A stretch of DNA of 64,000 nucleotides. It comes from Myotis daubentonii (Eukaryota > Chordata > Mammalia > Chiroptera > Vespertilionidae). Below are positions 34,305 through 46,041 of the stretch, piece by piece (the first letter of the stretch is position 1; the number at the start of each line of letters is the position of its first letter). The translations under genes were made by a program, and so were the position numbers. The notes beneath the pieces were generated by a model. It did not search any database. It saw only the letters and a list, made by a program, of their open reading frames with translations, and was not told where the DNA came from. The DNA is taken from assembly GCF_963259705.1 (NCBI RefSeq), contig NC_081842.1:62446787-62510786 (forward strand), in the 5' to 3' direction.

Positions 34305-34535
34305 GCACCAGGTTCTGGCACCCTGCAGCCCAGCCACATGGCCTCCCGTGGCCTGGTAGAGTCAGTCTCCAAAGCTGTGGATCTCAGCAAACCCATGCCG
34401 GCTGGAGAGGACTGTTGGAGGAGGAGGAGAGCCAGTCCGTCATTAGCTCCCCAACTCCAAAGGAGGCACCACAGGCTCCTGTCCCTGGCAGCTGTGGCCC
34501 CGCCCCCATCCCTGCTGCCTGCTAAGTGTTTGTGA
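34305..34535 (+). other. Candidate captured exon 2
   Basis: Opens in frame with the previous exon (A-P-G-S-G-T-L-Q-P-S-H-M-A...) and stays open to the TGA at 34533-34535. A second frame carries an acidic run LEEEESQSVISSPTPKEAP at about 34410-34466 up to TAA, so a frameshift near 34405 is possible. No family recognised. Confidence 0.38.
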
Positions 34536-34582
34536 CTGTTTCGGAGTCCCGGTTAATTAGCATATTACTCTATTATATAGAT

Positions 34583-35403
34583 AAATGCTTGCTCTTTCTC
34601 TCTTAGTCTCAAAATAACAAAAGCAATATTAATATCAAGAATAAGATGAATGTGGTTTAGGTACCTTTGTGGTTATTTTGTTTTTAGAGCAATTCCCACT
34701 AGGGAGGTGCAGCCCCAAATACTGTGTGTTTCAAAGTTCTCTTAAAATACATCTCTTCACTTGAAATAATGATCTGTATGGCTTTGCCAACAATTTGATA
34801 TGGCATTAAGCTAATTTGTTTCAGCTTTTTTTTAAAAAAAGATTGTGTTGCTTTTCAAAAATTTAATTTAAAATCATACAAATATTTACATAGTTTCAAA
34901 GTTAAATGTATAAAGAAACATGTATTGAGACATCTAACTTTGATAACTATCCCCAAACTCTCTCCTATTCTGTCTTTTTGCTATTGGTTATCAGTTTTAC
35001 TAGGTCTTGAATTTTCATCCCATGGTTTCTTTATGAAAAGTGTGTATGTACACACACAGAATTATACACACATATACATTGTTCTCATGTGGCTTTCATT
35101 GAAGGTAGCATTCTATGAACACTCTCATGTACCTTGCTTTCTTAATTAATATTTGCTGAAAATGACTCTATATAGTCATTATTCTTATTTATTAAATATT
35201 TATTGCTTAGAAGAGTTTTACATCTACAGAACTGCAAAGATGGTATGAAATATGACCACATTATTTGCATTCACTTTCCTCTATTACCATCTTGCATTAA
35301 CATGATAATTGTTTTATAATAAATGAACCAACATTGATATATTATATATTATTATAGTATTACCAATATATTGTCATTGTAATATATTATTAATAATACA
35401 TAA
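34583..35403. other. AT-rich non-coding stretch
   Basis: Nothing recognised with confidence. The right end is a run of TA-rich sequence. Confidence 0.45.
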
Positions 35404-35707
35404 TCTATATAATAAAAGCCTAAGCGCCATTACAGTGGAATGACCAGAACAAATGGTTGTGCACTGATCACCTGGGGGAAGATGCTCAATGCAGGAGCTG
35501 CCCCCTGGTGGTCAGTGCTCTCCCAAAGGGGGAGCGCCACTCGGCCAGAAGCTGGGCTCAGGACAGCGCTAAGGAGCAGTGAGCCGAGCAGTAAGGAGTA
35601 GTGAGCAGGTGGGTGGTAAGGAGCGAGGGGTCCTGGACTGCGAGAGGGCACAGGCCGGGCTGAGGGAACCCCACCCCGTGCACGCATTTTGTGCACCAGG
35701 CCTCTAG
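35404..35707 (+). mobile_element. Non-autonomous HeliBat, 304 bp
   Basis: Left end A|TCTATATAATAAAAGCCTAAG at 35403/35404. Right end has the GTGCACGCATTTTGTGCAC hairpin (35679-35697) then CTAG at 35704-35707 and T. It is the most compact complete copy in the window. Confidence 0.95.
35497..35513 (-). promoter_or_regulatory. CTCF-like core motif
   Basis: Minus strand GACCACCAGGGGGCAGC. The opposed partner on the plus strand near 35466-35480 is degraded. Confidence 0.48.
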
Positions 35708-36809
35708 TCATCAGTATAAAATATAATATACTATATAACGTAAGAATGGCAATAATATACATTAACAATATATTATTATATCATTGCCAATATATTATTA
35801 TTAATGAAATTTCATACTTGACTCAACTTAGATTTTCATCTAATCTCCTTTCTCTGTTCTAGGATACTATTTGGGACATCACATTGCATTTACTAGTAGT
35901 TGTTATTTCTCTTGAGACACCGCTTGGCTGGAATAGTGATTCCAACTTCCCTTGTTTTTGATGACTTGGTTTTGAGGAATACTGGACAGGTATTTCATAG
36001 AATGTCTCTCTATTGGGATTTGTCTGATTTTTTTTTTTTAATGATTCACCAAACTAATATATTTTCAGAAGAAAGGCTACAGAGATAAAGTGCAATTTTA
36101 AACTATCATATAAAGGGTTCATAGAACCAACATAACTTACTGCTATTTATGTTGACCTTGGTCATCTAGCTGAGGTAGAATTTTTCAGATTTCTCCACTA
36201 TAAAGTTACTCTTTTTCCTCCTTTACATCCCCTTTTTTTTTTTTTTTTTTTGGAAGACACTATGTGCAGCCCACACTTAGAATGGAGAGATATGCTCCAT
36301 TTGTTGGGAGTGAAGTGCTATATAAATTATTTGGAATTCTTCTGCATGAGAGTTTTGTCTTTTCTCCACATTTATTTTTTTATTCAATCATATATTTACA
36401 TTGCTATGGACTTCTGGATATTTATTTTATAATTTGGATTATAGTCCAATACTACTTTATTTCTGCTATTGCTGACAATTTCCTTGTTTTGTTAATTGTG
36501 ATCTCTTTCAGTTGATTTATGTGGGTATTTTTTAATACACCAGAAATATGGGTTTTATTTATTATTTTTGAACACTCCTTTACTTTTTGGTACAAAGTGC
36601 TCTAGATTCACATTGTCTAATTCCTATCCTCGTTCTAGAAGCAGCCATTTCTCCAAGGAGCCCAGGTTCCTTTTATTGGAGAATGATATTAAAAACCAAT
36701 ATCTGGTCACAAGATACACTCATTTCTACTGGGATGTCAATCCTTCTAGGCCCTTGCAACTGACAGAGAAAGAAAATATATGTGGGTGTACTAATACATT
36801 TATATACAA
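35708..36809. other. AT-rich non-coding stretch
   Basis: TA-rich at the left, poly(T) at 36231-36251. No gene or named repeat. Confidence 0.45.
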
Positions 36810-37070
36810 CTAGGGGCCCAGTGCATGAAATTCATTCACAGGCAGCATCCCTAGGCCTGGCTGGCAATTGGCCAAACTGTGGGATGATCATAGGGGTGAC
36901 CAGTGGGGTGATCGAGGGGCCCTGCTGGCACCCTCCTTGGCTGGCCTGGGACCTGTGGGCTGGGAGCAGCTCCTGTGTTGAGCATATGCCACCTGGTAGT
37001 AAGTGCATATCATAGCAACCAGTCATTCTGCTGTTTGGTCGATTTGCATATTAGGCTTTTATTATATAGA
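36810..37070 (-). mobile_element. Non-autonomous HeliBat, 261 bp
   Basis: Minus strand: 5' TCTATATAATAAAAGCC ending at 37070, 3' end CTAG at 36810-36813 with a worn hairpin. The next Helitron begins one base further on in the same orientation. Confidence 0.9.
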
Positions 37071-37071
37071 A

Positions 37072-37500
37072 CTAGAGGCCCGGTGCATGAAAATTTATGC
37101 ACTGGAGGGGGTGGTCCTTCAGCCTGGCCTGCCCCCTTTCACAGTCTGGGAACCCTCAGGGGCAGGAGGCGACCCAGCCATCAAGGAAAGGTGAAGCCCC
37201 ATCATAATTCTGCTGCTGCCACTGCCAGCAGCGCAAGCCTCAGCTCACCCTGGTTACCTGAGCCTTGGGCAGTCCTGGGCGGCTGGGAAGCTGCCATCTG
37301 AGGCTTGCCTGCGCCTCGGGCCAGCCCTGGGCAGCTGGGGGGCTGAGGGCACTGGGCACCACTATCTTGTGGCTGTGGGTGCTGCCATCTTCGAGGATGT
37401 GGCAGTCAATTAGCATATTCCCTCCTTATTGGCTTTGTGCACCGCCATCTTTGAGACAGCATGAGGGTCAATTAGAATATTCCCTTTTTATTAGATAGGA
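37072..37500 (-). mobile_element. Non-autonomous HeliBat with duplicated 5' end
   Basis: 3' end CTAG at 37072-37075 with hairpin GTGCATAAATTTTCATGCAC, 5' end TCCTATCTAATAAAAAGGG at 37500, then T. A 'gccatctt...gtcaattag(c/a)atattccct' segment occurs twice near the 5' end (37382-37430 and 37444-37490). GCCATCTT echoes the YY1-like motif of other copies. Confidence 0.9.
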
Positions 37501-37929
37501 TGCTTATAAATAATTCTACAAGTAATTTGCTGTATCTATATTAGTTCATACTGGTGTTCCCAACTAATTAATTGCCATATGATTCATTCCAGCTTCTTTT
37601 TCCTACTTTATATGTCAACTCCCACTAAAGTTTAATGAGAAACCTGTTAACCCAAGGAAAACAACTTTATGAACAAGTGTATAGTGCTTACTGGTAATGT
37701 CTGTTTATTCATTTTTCTTTTTTCCTCTTTAGTTGATAGACTTCAGTTATTTCCAAAGAGATGTAGATAAACACCTCTTTCCCTCAACCTCTTCAGTAAA
37801 CTTGTTTCATATATTTGTAATACAATTAAATACTTTTGTCAGTCTGCATTGCATGCTGAGTTTCTCTAACCAGAAGGTTGTTTGTTTGTTTGTTTGTTTT
37901 CTCAGTCTTTGTGCTATAAAGTTCTATGG
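37501..37929. other. AT-rich spacer
   Basis: Includes a short (TTTG)n run at 37879-37900. Nothing else recognised. Confidence 0.5.
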
Positions 37930-38400
37930 ATTTTGACATTTGTATAATGTCATATATTGACCATTATGTGATGCAGAATAGTTTCACTTCTTGGGAATGA
38001 GGAAAACTTTTATTTAACACATTCGCTCAACTCCTGGCAGTCACTGACCTTTTTACTCTCAGTGTTTTGTCTTTTTCAGATTATCATGTAATTGGAACCA
38101 CATAGTACAAGGCCTCTTCAGAGTCTCTTCATTCATTTAGCAATATTCATTCAAGGTTGTTCCACAAATTGATAGTTCTTTTTTCTTTAAGTCACTGAAC
38201 ATTATTTCATTGTATGGATATACAAAATTGTTTATCCACATGCCTATTGGAGATAATCTTGATTGTTTCCAGTTTTTGGAAATTGTGAATGGGATGCTAT
38301 AAACATCTGTGTTCAGGCTCTTGGATGGATGTAAGTTTTGATTCAGTTGGATAAATCTTTAGGAGCATGATTGCTGGGTTATATAGTGAGACTGTGAAAA
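37930..38400 (-). mobile_element. L1 3' region, antisense, old
   Basis: 'atgcctattggagataatcttgattgtttccagtttttggaaattgtgaatgggatgctataaacatc' (about 38242-38307) and 'attgctgggttatatagtgag' (38369-38389) are antisense L1M 3' landmarks. Confidence 0.7.
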
Positions 38401-41400
38401 TGGGGCAATGAATCCTAATAATGTACTTTATTTAACCCAGTATGTTAGTACCTATTTTTCATCTATATAAAATAGATCTTTCAATTTTATAGTTTGGTTT
38501 TTACTTTTAATTTTTTTTAAATCATATCTTAACCTGCCATGGGCTAACAAAATTACCCCAGTAATTTTTTAGTGTATCATAGGGAGACATATACACAGAT
38601 TTTGAGAACCAAGTACTATGCTATAGTTAACCCCTAACAATCAGCCTGTGTTAAATTCATTCTTGTTTCTTCTATTTTTGTTTTGTGCCACTCCTTCAAT
38701 TCATGATCAGGAGCAGGCATTTTTAGCAATGAGCACAACTTTTCTCTTCTTGTGGCTATTTCTCTCAAGCACATTTACTGAATGCCATTATAAGGTCCCT
38801 AGCAAAAAAAAAAAAAAAAAAAAAAGGTTAAGATTATCACTGATCATTGCTAGAAAACTCTTTATCATTAGAGATTTCTTCTAGATAATAAAAATAGTTG
38901 CAGTTCAAATATTTTTATTTATGCTATGAGGTAATTTGGACAGAACTCTATAATGATTTTAGCCTACTAAAAAGTCATATTTCTAATATAAGAATTTTCT
39001 TTTTCAAAAAGCCATGTTACCCAGCAGGCCATTTCCCTCCCCTTAATCTATAGCTTTGTTTTTTTTTAACAGAAAACCTTATTAATCCAATAGCAGTTTA
39101 TTTAGGATAGCAAGAGGACTGCTAGTCCCTAGATATCAGATGCTCTGTTACTTTAATAAAATTTTGTTTTATAATCTCAAGCAAGTTAATTGCAATTCTG
39201 TATTTTTTTTCTTTCTTTGCTCCCCTGTGTTAAGAATTAATAAGACTTTTACTGTATTATGTTAGCATTTTCCTGATATTCAAATAAAGCTTGTAGAACT
39301 GTAGCTTCTAGGGTAATTCTTTTTTACATTTTAAAATGATGGTAGTTCTCTTATTTTTATGAAATATTCTACTTGTTTTCCATAATGTCTCAAATTATTA
39401 CTAATATCTATGTACATAATTTTATGGGTTTATATTTTTTTTGTCTAATTTAATCTATTTTATAATTTCACCTACAAAATAAATTAGGAGTACATTCTAA
39501 GTATTTTCTTCCAAAAGTATTGTTCTCCTTATAGAAACAGTCACTATAGATTTTCTTTAACTAGCACACTCACCTCTTGCCAAAGTGCTGGAATAAGGGC
39601 AATTTGTGCATGTTTGTATCCTGAAAAGACAGAGTGTACAGAGATGGAGAGCCTAACATATCAATGAGGAAACTGGTAACTGTGAGAGGGAGGGAAAGGA
39701 TCAAAAGCCCAGCAAAACATATCTTACTTTAGCAATTGGGAGGTGTATTTCTTTCATAACTACCTTTATATGTTAGGTAATTAATAGTCAGAAAATCAGG
39801 ATTGGCACTTAAGGAACACCAAGTTTTCCCATATTTATGGATAGGATGCTGAAAAACCCACAGGCATCTATTCCACTTTGCCACCTTTCTTGTGATCAGG
39901 GACAATTAAAATAGTATAGAAATATAACTGGGCTTAGGAAATAGGAAAAAGTGGTCTGGTGTGCTAGTATTGAGCTGCACCTTTCCAGAGCTCACTAAGG
40001 GCTAAAGAAAATTAATGCAAAGAGAGCAATACCTATGTACAGGCAGGACACATTTCTGCATGTCAAGGTATTTAAAGATAGCAGAAACATTCAGGTCCAT
40101 ATATGATAAATAAACACAGGCACAGATGAGCCAACAAATAAAAGGCAGTTACCTACAAATGACAAAAACCAATCTGATTTCAAATTTCTCTAAAACATTA
40201 ATCCCTCAAAATAAATCCTCTGTGGGTTTATCTAGTTAATTTGTTCTCTTCTGAAGGATACAGAGAATTGTTCAGATAAGCATAGACAGCAGAAAAATCA
40301 TATTCCTTACTGAAAATCTTCTTCAGATATTTCAGTGTACACAATTGAAAACCTCAACAAAGTAAAGTTGTAAATAATCATTGATATTGTTTAATATATA
40401 TTTTGTGTAACTTCCAATTAATTTTATTTGTATTAATTTGTTGCATGCATATTATGGAAAAATCAATTAATGCAAAATCATTCATAATGAAAGCAGCAAT
40501 CTCCTGCTCCATCCCCCCAATCTCATGGTCCCTTTGCCAGAGGCAACATCTTGCAATTCTTGAGCCTCTTTTTTTGGTATTTTAATACATATTTCTATAT
40601 AACACTTACAATTCAGTTTTTAAACTATAAGATTCATACATTATTTATTGGCATTTTAAAATTAGAGTTGATAATTTATCTTTTTCCTCCTCCCACCTTT
40701 CTATTATAGTCATAGCACATTTTTGTTAAATACAAATATCTATTCTTTATTTAGTTAAATGAAGAATTCAAATTACTATGATTATGCAAATATGATTCTT
40801 TGTTGAGCAAAGTAGTGTACTATGATTACTTTTTACCTTTAAATACAAATGTTATTTTCTTAGATATAATAATTTTTTATTATTTAATTACTTTAGTTTT
40901 CTATAAAGATAATGTTATTTTTTCCTGACTTGAATATATCTTTCAAAAACCCCAATATATTTTCCAAATACACACACATATTAGGTATGTCCTTTCCTAT
41001 TTTATAATTGCTATTATCATTCTTATTATTTAAATCCTGGAGACCATCCTTCTTTACTTTTCCTACCTTCTCCTAGAATTTGCACTGTCTTTTTCTTCTT
41101 CAAACTCTCACCCGAGTTTCCTTGTTATTTGTGTTTGCAGATCCAAGTCTTTATGCATTGCTCTCTCATTTTGCAAAAATAAACTTCTTAATAAAGTCTT
41201 TGATAGGTATATTTTTGGATTCTTCGAATTCTGAAATTGGCATTATCCTATTCCCATCTTTTTTATTTAAAATTCAATTGAATGGAGAATAGTGCATGAG
41301 AATTTATTTTTCCTTAGAATTTTAAAAATATTGCTCCATTTTCTTCTGGCATCATTACTGTTTGTAGAAAGCTCCTATTACCTTGATATTTTCCTCTGTA

Positions 41401-41733
41401 ATTTTTAGCATATTCTGGAATTTCACAGTGGTATGTCTTCGTGAAGGTTGCTTAATGATCTATGTGTAGGTGCAGGAGAGAGGTTCACTATTTTAACAGT
41501 TGTGTATAAAGATTTCAAGCAATCACTCTGTGTTAGGCCCCATTTTCCACAATGTCCTTTGTCTCTGAGTGCTGAGCCTAGAAGTTCTACAGCTCTAATG
41601 GGGTCAGGTATTACAGATACCTGCCACTAGAGGCACTTAAGTAGTAACATGTCTATTACTCCTCCTGTTTAGGTTTCTGACTCTCAAAACTATGTTTATA
41701 TCTCACATTTATTTTTGCTTCCTCTCTAGATTT
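38401..41733. other. 3.3-kb AT-rich stretch, no gene seen
   Basis: Only an A24 run at 38803-38825 and possible decayed antisense L1 sequence around 41290-41410 stand out. It is the longest region without recognisable young transposons. Confidence 0.45.
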
Positions 41734-41746
41734 CTGTGTGTGTGTG

Positions 41747-41780
<34 letters not shown>
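41734..41780 (+). repeat. (GT)n microsatellite
   Basis: GT run with one TTT interruption at 41747-41749. Confidence 0.95.
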
Positions 41781-41782
<2 letters not shown>

Positions 41783-42156
41783 GTGTTGGTTTAAGTTTAT
41801 TAATATACTATTAGTAGGGTTTAATTGTGAGCACAGATGTTACATGTTGTCCACCTACAGCTATTGATTGAAAACAAAACTGATTTTATGGTTACAAAAT
41901 AGCATGCAATAATAAACCATCTAATAAGTAAAATAAATAATTATTAATTAAAATCTACTTATATAAAAAACAATGGGTGGTGTTCCTCACATACAGACAA
42001 ACAGCAACCAGCGGAAGGAAGTCAGTCCTACAGGGGTTGTCTTGGCAACGGCTGTGCCCTCCCCCAAGCTGTTTCCTGGAGCTGTTTCCTGTAAGGGCGG
42101 AGATTGAGGCAGGAACCTGCCCTAGGAGCATGGAGGCAGATCTTTCTAAAGTTTGA

Positions 42157-42633
42157 ACCTGAGTGGGGCAGCTGAAAGGCTTAGAAAAGACAGACAAGAG
42201 AATGAAAGCCAGATCTCGGTGGGATGCTGCTTCTCTGAGAGACAGCGACCACGCCACAGCCATGCCTTTAGTTTATAGCAGATGCTATGAGGCAAAATAA
42301 GGGTGTGACCAAGATGTTTACAGACATTCTCCTGGGTTTCAATCCTACTCAACTACATGCACCTGAACTCTATCAAGCCTACATCACTCAGGCAACTGGG
42401 GCCATGTGTTCGGACCATAGGTTCAAGCTTACAACTACAGCTGTTGGCTGTAGTTGTGCTGAGAGGGCCCTGCCCTCCAAGCTGGGACTTGCACGTGGCA
42501 ATGAGAGGACGGTGCCCTCTCATCAGTCCAAGGCTTGAACCTGTTCAAAACACTGTAGTGGTTCCCCACAATAAAGTTTTAATTCTGTTTCTTTGTTACT
42601 AATGTTGTAGCCCCATCCCATAACAAAGAAACA
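42157..42633 (+). other. Foreign 480-bp segment inside Helitron
   Basis: Replaces helicase sequence present in the sister copy (about 5541-6283). It contains 'cacaataaagttttaattctg' with a polyadenylation signal (42571-42576), starts near TG and ends near CA, so an LTR is possible. A captured gene 3' end is the other option. I found no target duplication. Confidence 0.5.
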
Positions 42634-43161
42634 AAGGAAAATTTCCCCATCGAATTTCTTAATAGTATTACTCCTTCGGGAATGCCGTGTCATAAATTAA
42701 AATTGAAAGTGGGTGCAATCATCATGCTATTGAGAAATCTCAATAGTAAATGGGGTTTTTGTAATGGTACCAGATTTATTATCAAAAGATTACAACCTAA
42801 CATTATTGAAGCTGAAGTATTAACAGGATCTGCAGAGGGAGAGGCTGTTCTGATTCCAAGAATTAATTTGTCCGCATCTGACACTGGCCTCCCATTTAAA
42901 TTGGTTCAATGATGGTTTCCCGTGACACCAGCATTTGTGATGACTATTAATAAATCACAAGGACAAACTCTAGACAGAGTAGGCATGTTCCTACCTGAAC
43001 CCGTTTTTGCACATGGTCAGTTATATGTTGCTTTCTCTCGAGTTTGAATACCATGTGATGTTACAGTTAAAGTTCTAAGTACTTCATCACAAGGGAAATT
43101 AGTCAAGCACTCTGAAAGTGTTTTCACTCTTAATGTGGTGTACAGGGAGATATTAGAATGA
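42634..43161 (+). pseudogene. Helitron helicase C-terminal relic, second copy
   Basis: The same frame as 6270-6792 (PIEFLNSITPSGMPCHKLK near 42649). Stops interrupt at 42910-42912 and 43045-43047, and the original stop is at 43159-43161. Motif [11 protein letters not shown] (about 42940-42969) and motif [12 protein letters not shown] remain readable. It is non-functional. The copies share most residues here, as expected for members of one subfamily. Confidence 0.92.
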
Positions 43162-43416
43162 GTTGAATCACTTTATCAGTCATTGTTTGCATCACTGTTG
43201 TTTTTATATCATGTTTTTTTTTTGTTTTCATATCATGTTTTTATCGTTTTTATATCAGGCCTCTGTTATTGTTATATCCTTTTGTTACTCTTTATTTATT
43301 AATAAATTTATATATTATTTTCATATACATTTTACTAATTTCCTTTCATCTCTCACATTTCTATTATAGAGAAAGGGCAAATAGCAATGTTAAAATATCT
43401 CTGCTAATTCCCTTTT

Positions 43417-43634
43417 TAAAAAAAATATATTTTATTGATTTTTTACAGAGAGGAAGGGAGAAGGTTAGAGAGTTAGAAACATTGATGAGAGAGAAACATC
43501 AATCAGCTGCCTGCTGCACACTCCCCACTGGGGATGTGCCCGCAACCAAGGAACATGCCCTTGACCGGAATCGAACCCGGGACTCTTGAGTCTGCAGGCT
43601 GATGCTCTATCCACTGAGCCAAACCCATTAGGGC
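43417..43634 (-). mobile_element. Ves SINE nested in Helitron
   Basis: Tail at the left ('aaaaaatatattttattgattttttacagagagg'), head 'actgagccaaacccattagggc' at the right. The target sequence AATTCCCTTTT is found on both sides and once in the uninterrupted sister Helitron (about 7039-7050), so the SINE is younger than the Helitron. Confidence 0.95.
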
Positions 43635-43682
43635 AATTAATTCCCTTTTAATGTGCATGAATTTTGTGCACCAGGCTACTAG

Positions 43683-45536
43683 TATTATATAATAGTAAAC
43701 TAGGACTAAAATCACTAATTATAAAAAAAAGACATGGAAGAAAGAGGAAAGTGATCAGTTTTTGTTTTTGTTTGTTTTTCAATTATTGACCTAAGTAAAT
43801 AGCCATAGGTCGCTGGGGAGAAAGACTAGAAGAATAATTACCATGTATTTGCTGAAGGAAGAATACCAGATAGTCTTCTTCCTTGGCATCTAGATTCTCC
43901 TTCAGTCAATGTATTCTGTGTCTGAAAACTGAGGTCCTATAATTACTCTTGACATTAGTAAACCCAGACCTGTAATTACAGCTCTAAATACCAGTCATGG
44001 TCTAGAGAGGAGAGCCCAAACTGAATGTGGTAGTGATCTTAGTGCCCTCTTTAACAGCACAATCTTTGGGCATTTCTGAATTTTTAATACCTTTTACACC
44101 TTTATCCATTGGAATTTATATATTTTAACATTAATTTGTGTTGACCATCACTTTTCTCAAGCTTTTATCAGATACCCTAGCAGCATGTTTATCCCGTCTT
44201 CTGGAATCTTTGCCAATGTGTCCCTATACTGTGAAACAGTGTCCTCAAAGTGATTGGCTTTGTATCATCATACTTTAGATTGCATATACCTTGATCAATA
44301 ACCCTCAGAATCCATCCCCATTCATACTCTTCCAGCTTTTGCCAATACATGCAGATTAGGTCCTGTAGATCCTTTGTCATAGAGACTTTTCCTCACTTAT
44401 CAGGCCTAGCCCAACTCTCATCATATTATGTTATTAATTAACCCTAGTTATTGGCCTAGTGGCCAGGAGATGAGTTGAGGTAGATCCTAAGGTGGGCATA
44501 AGTTGTGTGTTTGGGGAGAGGGTTTATATTATTTTCAAGTGAAGAGATAGGACTAATTCATAAGAGAGAGGAGTGAGAAACTTCAGCAGGCTCAGGGGCT
44601 TCAAGGAACTCTGGGAAGTCAAGATTTTTATGTGAATCAACTCAAGTGTCCCAATGTCAGAGTCCCCAAACTCCCAAACCAGAGTTCTGACCCTGGCATA
44701 GTAGATCCTGCTTAAGCTGAGCTTAATTGTTGGGGCTCTGCTACTTTCTTATTATTAAGTTCTGGAAATGCTCTCATCTTTCTCTGCCATTTGGTTTTTT
44801 CATGCTACCAATGAGGCCCTTCAACTCTCTGACTTAATTTTTATCTGTGATTGATCACATTCAGCTTTTCATTTTCTTTAGCTGAGCTACCAACAGTCAC
44901 TCCATTCCATTGAACTTACAGTTACCATATCCCACATATTTCTTAAATACCTGATACATTGTACCATTAGTAGGTTCACTTTCACCAGCATACCATCCTG
45001 TTCACCATAAGTCAAGATTTAGGCAATTGCTTTGCCACTTTGCAGTATTCCACCTTAAGAAGTTATTGATTTCTCATTACCAGCAGAGTCTGCTTTCTAC
45101 TGGCACCCATTGTCATAGATTGGATTTCTGAGGAAATATATTCTGAGATGGAGATTAGCATACAAGAGGTTTCTTAGGGGTGTTCTGGTAGTAACACCTG
45201 AGAAAGATCTGGAAGCAAAATTAGACAAAAGGAGAAGTTGAGCTGAAATGTAGTCCCAACAGAAAACTCAAGTAGCTCTATGAAGATCTTTGAAGCCAAG
45301 ATGACTATTCAGTTTGTCCTTAGTTTGAGCAAAGGAGTCAGATATGTATGCCACCTCAGTGGCCAGTTATTAGATAGGGGTTACAGTTAGGAAAAGGACA
45401 TGCTCTTGGGTGTATGCCTTTCTCCAGTTAAGGCAATCTGAAAAGGGGAGTGAATGCTGAAGACTTTTTCTAGAAAATACTTTTTCTCCACAAAAAGGGA
45501 TCTAAATAGAACCTCACATATATTTACCACATTTTT
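43683..45536. other. Non-coding stretch, one old repeat possible
   Basis: 45110-45350 ('gagatggagattagcatacaagaggtttcttaggggtg') looks like an ancient dispersed repeat, family unknown; 57110 onward may be related. No gene seen. Confidence 0.35.
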
Positions 45537-45719
45537 ACCTAATAATAGACAAACATGTAAATTGACCATCCCTCCGCTATGCTCACCAGCCAATCAGAAG
45601 AGAATACAAATTAACCCAACAAAGATGGAGGTTAATTTGCATAGATAGGCATGAATGGGTGGAGCAAAGACTAAAGGCTCTGGCCGGAGCTGTGAAGACT
45701 GAAGGCAATGGGCCTCTAG
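45537..45719 (+). mobile_element. Short HeliBat, YY1/NF-Y-motif subfamily, 183 bp
   Basis: The 5' end is worn (ACCTAATAATAGACAAAC); the 3' end is GGGCCTCTAG at 45710-45719 without a clear hairpin. Contains CCAGCCAATCAG (CCAAT at 45590-45594) and AAAGATGGAGG near 45620. It joins the next element directly. Confidence 0.75.
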
Positions 45720-46041
45720 CCTACACTAATAAAAGACAAAGATGCTAATTGACCTTACCCTCACTACACCCAAACCACACCCACCAGTCAATCAGAGCGA
45801 CTATATGCAAATTAACCTAACCAAGATGGCGGCCGGCAGCCACGGAGCTGGAGCAAGCAGGAGGCTTGGTTGCCCCAGTGATGGAGGAAGACAAGCTGGG
45901 GGGCTTGGCCAGCCTGCAAACAGCCATCAGCCCCTCACCCAGGTTGGCCAGGCACCCCAGGGGGAACCCCCACCCTGAAGGGGCTGTGGCCAGCCTGCAA
46001 ACAGCCCTCAGCCCCTCACCCAGGCTGGCCAGGCACCCCAG
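45720..46041 (+). mobile_element. HeliBat, 3'-truncated, same subfamily
   Basis: 5' end CCTACACTAATAAAAGACAA follows the CTAG of the previous element with no spacer. The body matches 27059-27652 in reverse, with the ~85-bp repeats at 45895-46041. It stops inside a repeat unit, with no hairpin or CTAG, at L1-like sequence. Confidence 0.82.
45823..45833 (+). promoter_or_regulatory. YY1-like motif AAGATGGCGGC
   Basis: An exact match to the YY1 consensus as I know it, at the same place in the element as the motif at 27539-27549. Regulatory activity is inferred only. Confidence 0.45.

Larger units (their letters stand above)
33440..34581 (-). mobile_element. GC-rich block ending in a HeliBat 5' terminus
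   Basis: The right edge on the minus strand is TCTATATAATAGAGTAATATGCTAATTAACC ending at 34581 with T after it, a good HeliBat 5' end (shown here in two halves: TCTATATAATAGAG and TAATATGCTAATTAACC). I find no 3' hairpin/CTAG partner to the left; 33440 is only where GC-rich sequence begins. The block is far richer in GC and CpG ('ccgcgcgcggcgac' at 33862-33875) than its surroundings. It holds plus-strand exon-like sequence, which fits host sequence captured by a Helitron. Confidence 0.6.
41954..43682 (+). mobile_element. HeliBat with helicase relic, second copy
   Basis: Left end A|TCTACTTATATAAAAAAC at 41953/41954. Right end has the GTGCATGAATTTTGTGCAC hairpin (43653-43671) then CTAG at 43679-43682 and T. 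Leader and helicase tail match 5152-7082, but the middle (about 42157-42633) is unrelated, and a SINE sits at 43417-43634. One leader repeat unit instead of three. Confidence 0.93.
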
